From assembly GCF_000150275.1 (NCBI RefSeq), contig NW_002060966.1, positions 221,590 through 285,589 of the forward strand: DNA of 64,000 bases. Direction: 5' to 3'. A program made the translations under genes and the position numbers. Within the stretch, counting starts at the first letter, position 1, and each line of letters starts with the position of its first letter. The notes beneath the pieces were generated by a model, which made no database searches, had not been told where the DNA came from, and saw only the letters and a program-made list of their open reading frames with translations. Source of the DNA: Trichoplax adhaerens. Its lineage: Eukaryota > Placozoa > Uniplacotomia > Trichoplacea > Trichoplacidae. Positions 61,362 through 64,000 of this stretch are shown one piece after another.

Positions 61362-63507
61362 AAAGAGTTGTCTGTTACTATTCCCTTTATATCACCTAAA
61401 GTTGTCCGATTTAAGTTAAGTCATCTTTCCCTAGATTACTTCGCTGACAAGTAACTATGGCCTTGTTTATGCACTTATGTCAACATAAACCACAGCATAG
61501 GACTGTTGATGTAAATAGAGTAGGACTTTAGCCTTGGCAATGCAACTGAATGTTTCAATGTGTATTTGAACGTTACCTTGTATTTATATGGACGAAAATA
61601 TCTTTTATGCCTCACGACCGTTTGTGGTATATTAAAGTTAACTGTAATTCTACCATTTTTAAATAAATTTGTAAACTTGCTGCTATGGAACCATTTAGCG
61701 TAAAACCCTTCATAGTTGAAACTCACAAGATTAATTGGATAATTTATCCTGAAAATTTCTTGTAAAAATAACTGTAAACGAAGAAAGTAATGTAATGGGT
61801 GATATATTCTCATACATATTTGGAATACTGACTCTAATATCTACTACTTTATCTATTAGTAACTTAAACCGATGAGGTGCTGAGATAGATCCTGTCATTG
61901 AGTAAATGTATTCTTTCTACAAAACATAGCCTCTTGTTAACGATCCTTAAATGGTGTGAATACGTTCGCAAATGGATTTATGCAATACAGTCATACCTTA
62001 CAGTGGGTGACGGTGCTTGGCATGTTTGATTCTGTTTGTTTCAATTGTAATTTGTTGATTACTCTATTTCTTTGAAATAACTCGCATAAAACATAAAATC
62101 TATATTTGTTAAGTGCTCTACACTAATATCCATAGCAATGTTCGTCGATGGGTCTTGCACTCGTATTCTGTTTTGGACTCTTGGTACTTAATCGACGATC
62201 CTTGGTTTACAGTAAACTATGAGACTGCCCGTTCTAGTTAAAATTTCAAACCAAACGTATTTAACATTTGAAATGCAATAATATAGATGTTCGTTTATCT
62301 GAGGCTTTGAATTTACCATGATGCCACAAAAAATGTACAATAATAAGGCTCCATCGTACAGAAAGCATAGAGGTATTGCTTTTATTAGACAATTTTATCA
62401 GCGGAATATTTAACGAAAAGCGTACGATAGTAAGGCTTCATCGTAAATCAGGTGTACTGTAAAGTAAGATGCCGAAGAAGAAAAGTAAGGAAGACTCGTT
62501 GTGCAAGTCATGAACACGCATGTACATACGCTATTACACTGTACTATATACTCTAATAGAAATTTGGATCAACTTCCAGCGATACAGGTGCACATATGTA
62601 TATGTTAAAGTCCGAAATACAGTAATTTCACTTAAATTTTTGGGCTTTAGCCGGATATAATGCATAATGGCCGATTATGGGTTTTGGCCGCAACCTATAT
62701 AATAGAATACAAATTACAGACTCAATATAATCTTCATACACCACCAACTAATCAATACTGCAATTTCACAGTGTTTTGCTTATGGAGCTTAAGGTCTCAA
62801 TAAAGAAAGCTTTTTGTTCAGTATATAAGTTTACCTGAATATATTGACTTTTCTTAGAATTAAAAATTATAATTGCAATTGCTTAGCCTACTTTACCAAG
62901 AACAAATTCAGTATTTACCTATGTTTATCACTTTTACTACACTTTACCCATCAGAGTGTTCGAGTGAAGCTCTATACCACAACAAAATTGGTTATTGACT
63001 TCAAAATATACCTGCATTAGTTTATATCATGCATGATACATCTGCAAGTTTTGATTCTCCATTTCTTACTGATACTATTAAATTTCCTATCATTTCTAAT
63101 CATATTATAATTTTAATTGTCAAAGGTTTCACCTCAAATGAGGATGGAATCGCCGAAACTGAACCTAATTCAAATTTAGCCAGTTATAGCTGATTTTTGC
63201 TTTCTATGAGAAATCATTCAGTTGCTCTTGGCCTGCATGTGATACAACTGCAGCGAAAATTTCTACGGTACTATTATTTCAGTAAACAGTGCTATCGCTT
63301 CCAAGCTTGTTCAAATTCTCCAACCAAGTATACTAATACGAACCTCCTTACAGATATTGACTTTAATTTTATTTAACATCTCTTTAAATTATAGGATACT
63401 AGTACAAACTCCCGTCGCTTTGCTGACGGTTTACGATAATGTGCTCATTTAACAGATAGTATTACCATTTGTCGTACTCAGGTAGACCTGTCAGAGGTTC
63501 AGTAACT
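61362..63507. other. Intergenic region downstream of RED
   Basis: Starts with the RED 3' UTR. A 112-codon minus-strand frame (61475-61813) is basic and aromatic-rich with no recognised motif and is not called. No exons continuing the G-protein-like gene were found here on the minus strand. Confidence 0.5.
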
Positions 63508-63879
63508 TTATACCGTGTACTGTGTACTATGAGGTAGTGCGCCTATATATGAATCTGAGGAATATTGCTGAGCGCAATCATAGCCGCAGCAGCAAAGTAT
63601 TAGCTTCGTAGCGTCCGCAAGTCCATTTACAACAGCACCTTCACTAGTTCCGAACGCAAGTGCTTTTTCATCAATCCATTTCCACATTTTTTGGCACAGA
63701 GCCAGGCTCGAATCTCGGCTAATACTGTTTGCCCATTTATAACAAAGCCAAGTTGTGCATGGTAGGTACCATATAAAAACACAAACTTTATAATAGAACC
63801 ACTCTAAGGAGTCGAACGTGTAATACCATACAACCACTTCTGTGTATACCAGCAGGAAAATACAATGAAAAACAGGGAT

Positions 63880-64000
63880 TCCAAGGAGTAGCAATTTTAC
63901 CGCATTGCAGTCATCACCAATATGTTTGAGTAAAAATCTTTTATCAATTTCTATCTCTTTTTTCTCTTCTGTATATAGGGCTTCTGCAGCTTCGCGTACA
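63880..64000 (-). CDS. Probable G-protein alpha subunit, N-terminal exon (partial)
   Basis: Reading in from the right edge on the minus strand, the frame gives REAAEALYTEEKKEIEIDKR followed by FLLKHIGDDCNAVKLLLLG. The charged helix ending in IDK and then VKLLLLG is the N-terminal signature of heterotrimeric G-alpha subunits, just before the GAGESGKST nucleotide-binding loop. In many G-alpha genes an intron falls immediately after LLLLG. Here the base pair after that Gly split is GA and not GT, and the frame instead runs on (IPVFHCIFLLVYTE...) for 128 codons to a stop at 63508 with no further G-alpha motifs. So either the donor is mutated, the splice is unusual, or this is a relic. The myristoylation/palmitoylation start would lie beyond the window. 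The assignment rests on a short motif. Confidence 0.5.

Noticed and set aside
61475-61813. A 112-codon minus-strand frame downstream of RED
   Set aside because: Basic and aromatic-rich composition expected of AT-rich noise, no motif, and it lies antisense to the likely RED 3' UTR.

Overview
This is a eukaryotic, animal-type window. It is strongly AT-rich, its genes are split by short GT-AG introns, and the recognisable families are metazoan: a class A GPCR, a temptin-like secreted protein, mitochondrial lipoyl synthase, the spliceosomal protein RED/IK, a C2-domain protein and a probable G-protein alpha exon. Compact multi-exon genes, an intronless GPCR and a temptin-type gene together suggest an early-branching animal, most likely a placozoan (Trichoplax/Hoilungia-like). 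That placement is inference.

Layout. 1-774 (-) is the N-terminal exon of a type II membrane protein that runs off the left edge. 775-13854 is mostly gene-poor. It holds a TATA-driven signal-peptide ORF (5055), a temptin-like exon broken by one nonsense codon (6006-6477) and a 229-bp fold-back element (8138-8366). 13855-14880 (-) is an intronless GPCR with unusual signature motifs. 14881-24771 is gene-poor, with a palindromic GC-rich minisatellite near 19.3 kb. 24772-25578 (-) is a four-exon secreted protein of unknown family. 28.6-31.1 kb is repeat-dense: a ~165-bp satellite, then palindromic GTACTGTAC-rich DNA.

31.7-40.1 kb is a tandem duplication of the lipoyl synthase gene. The left copy is complete, with ten exons in phase. 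The right copy is a pseudogene with a stop, a frameshift and three missing exons. An array of ~110-bp hairpin units lies between them. 40514-48032 (-) is a 16-exon C2-domain gene with one unresolved splice junction. A possible gene ends only about 40 bp upstream of its start codon. 48.7-56.4 kb is nearly empty apart from a GC-rich, strongly foldable segment at 54.73-54.82 kb, which is a candidate non-coding RNA. 56.4-57.0 kb is a minisatellite. 57126-61361 (+) is the complete 19-exon RED/IK gene. At the right edge, on the minus strand, is what looks like the first exon of a G-alpha subunit.

The genes do not form a pathway. Lipoyl synthase makes the lipoyl cofactor in mitochondria, RED acts in spliceosome activation, and the GPCR and the G-alpha exon belong to the same general signalling class but are far apart. 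Exon joins were worked out by hand from reading frame, splice dinucleotides and family similarity. No transcript evidence was available.
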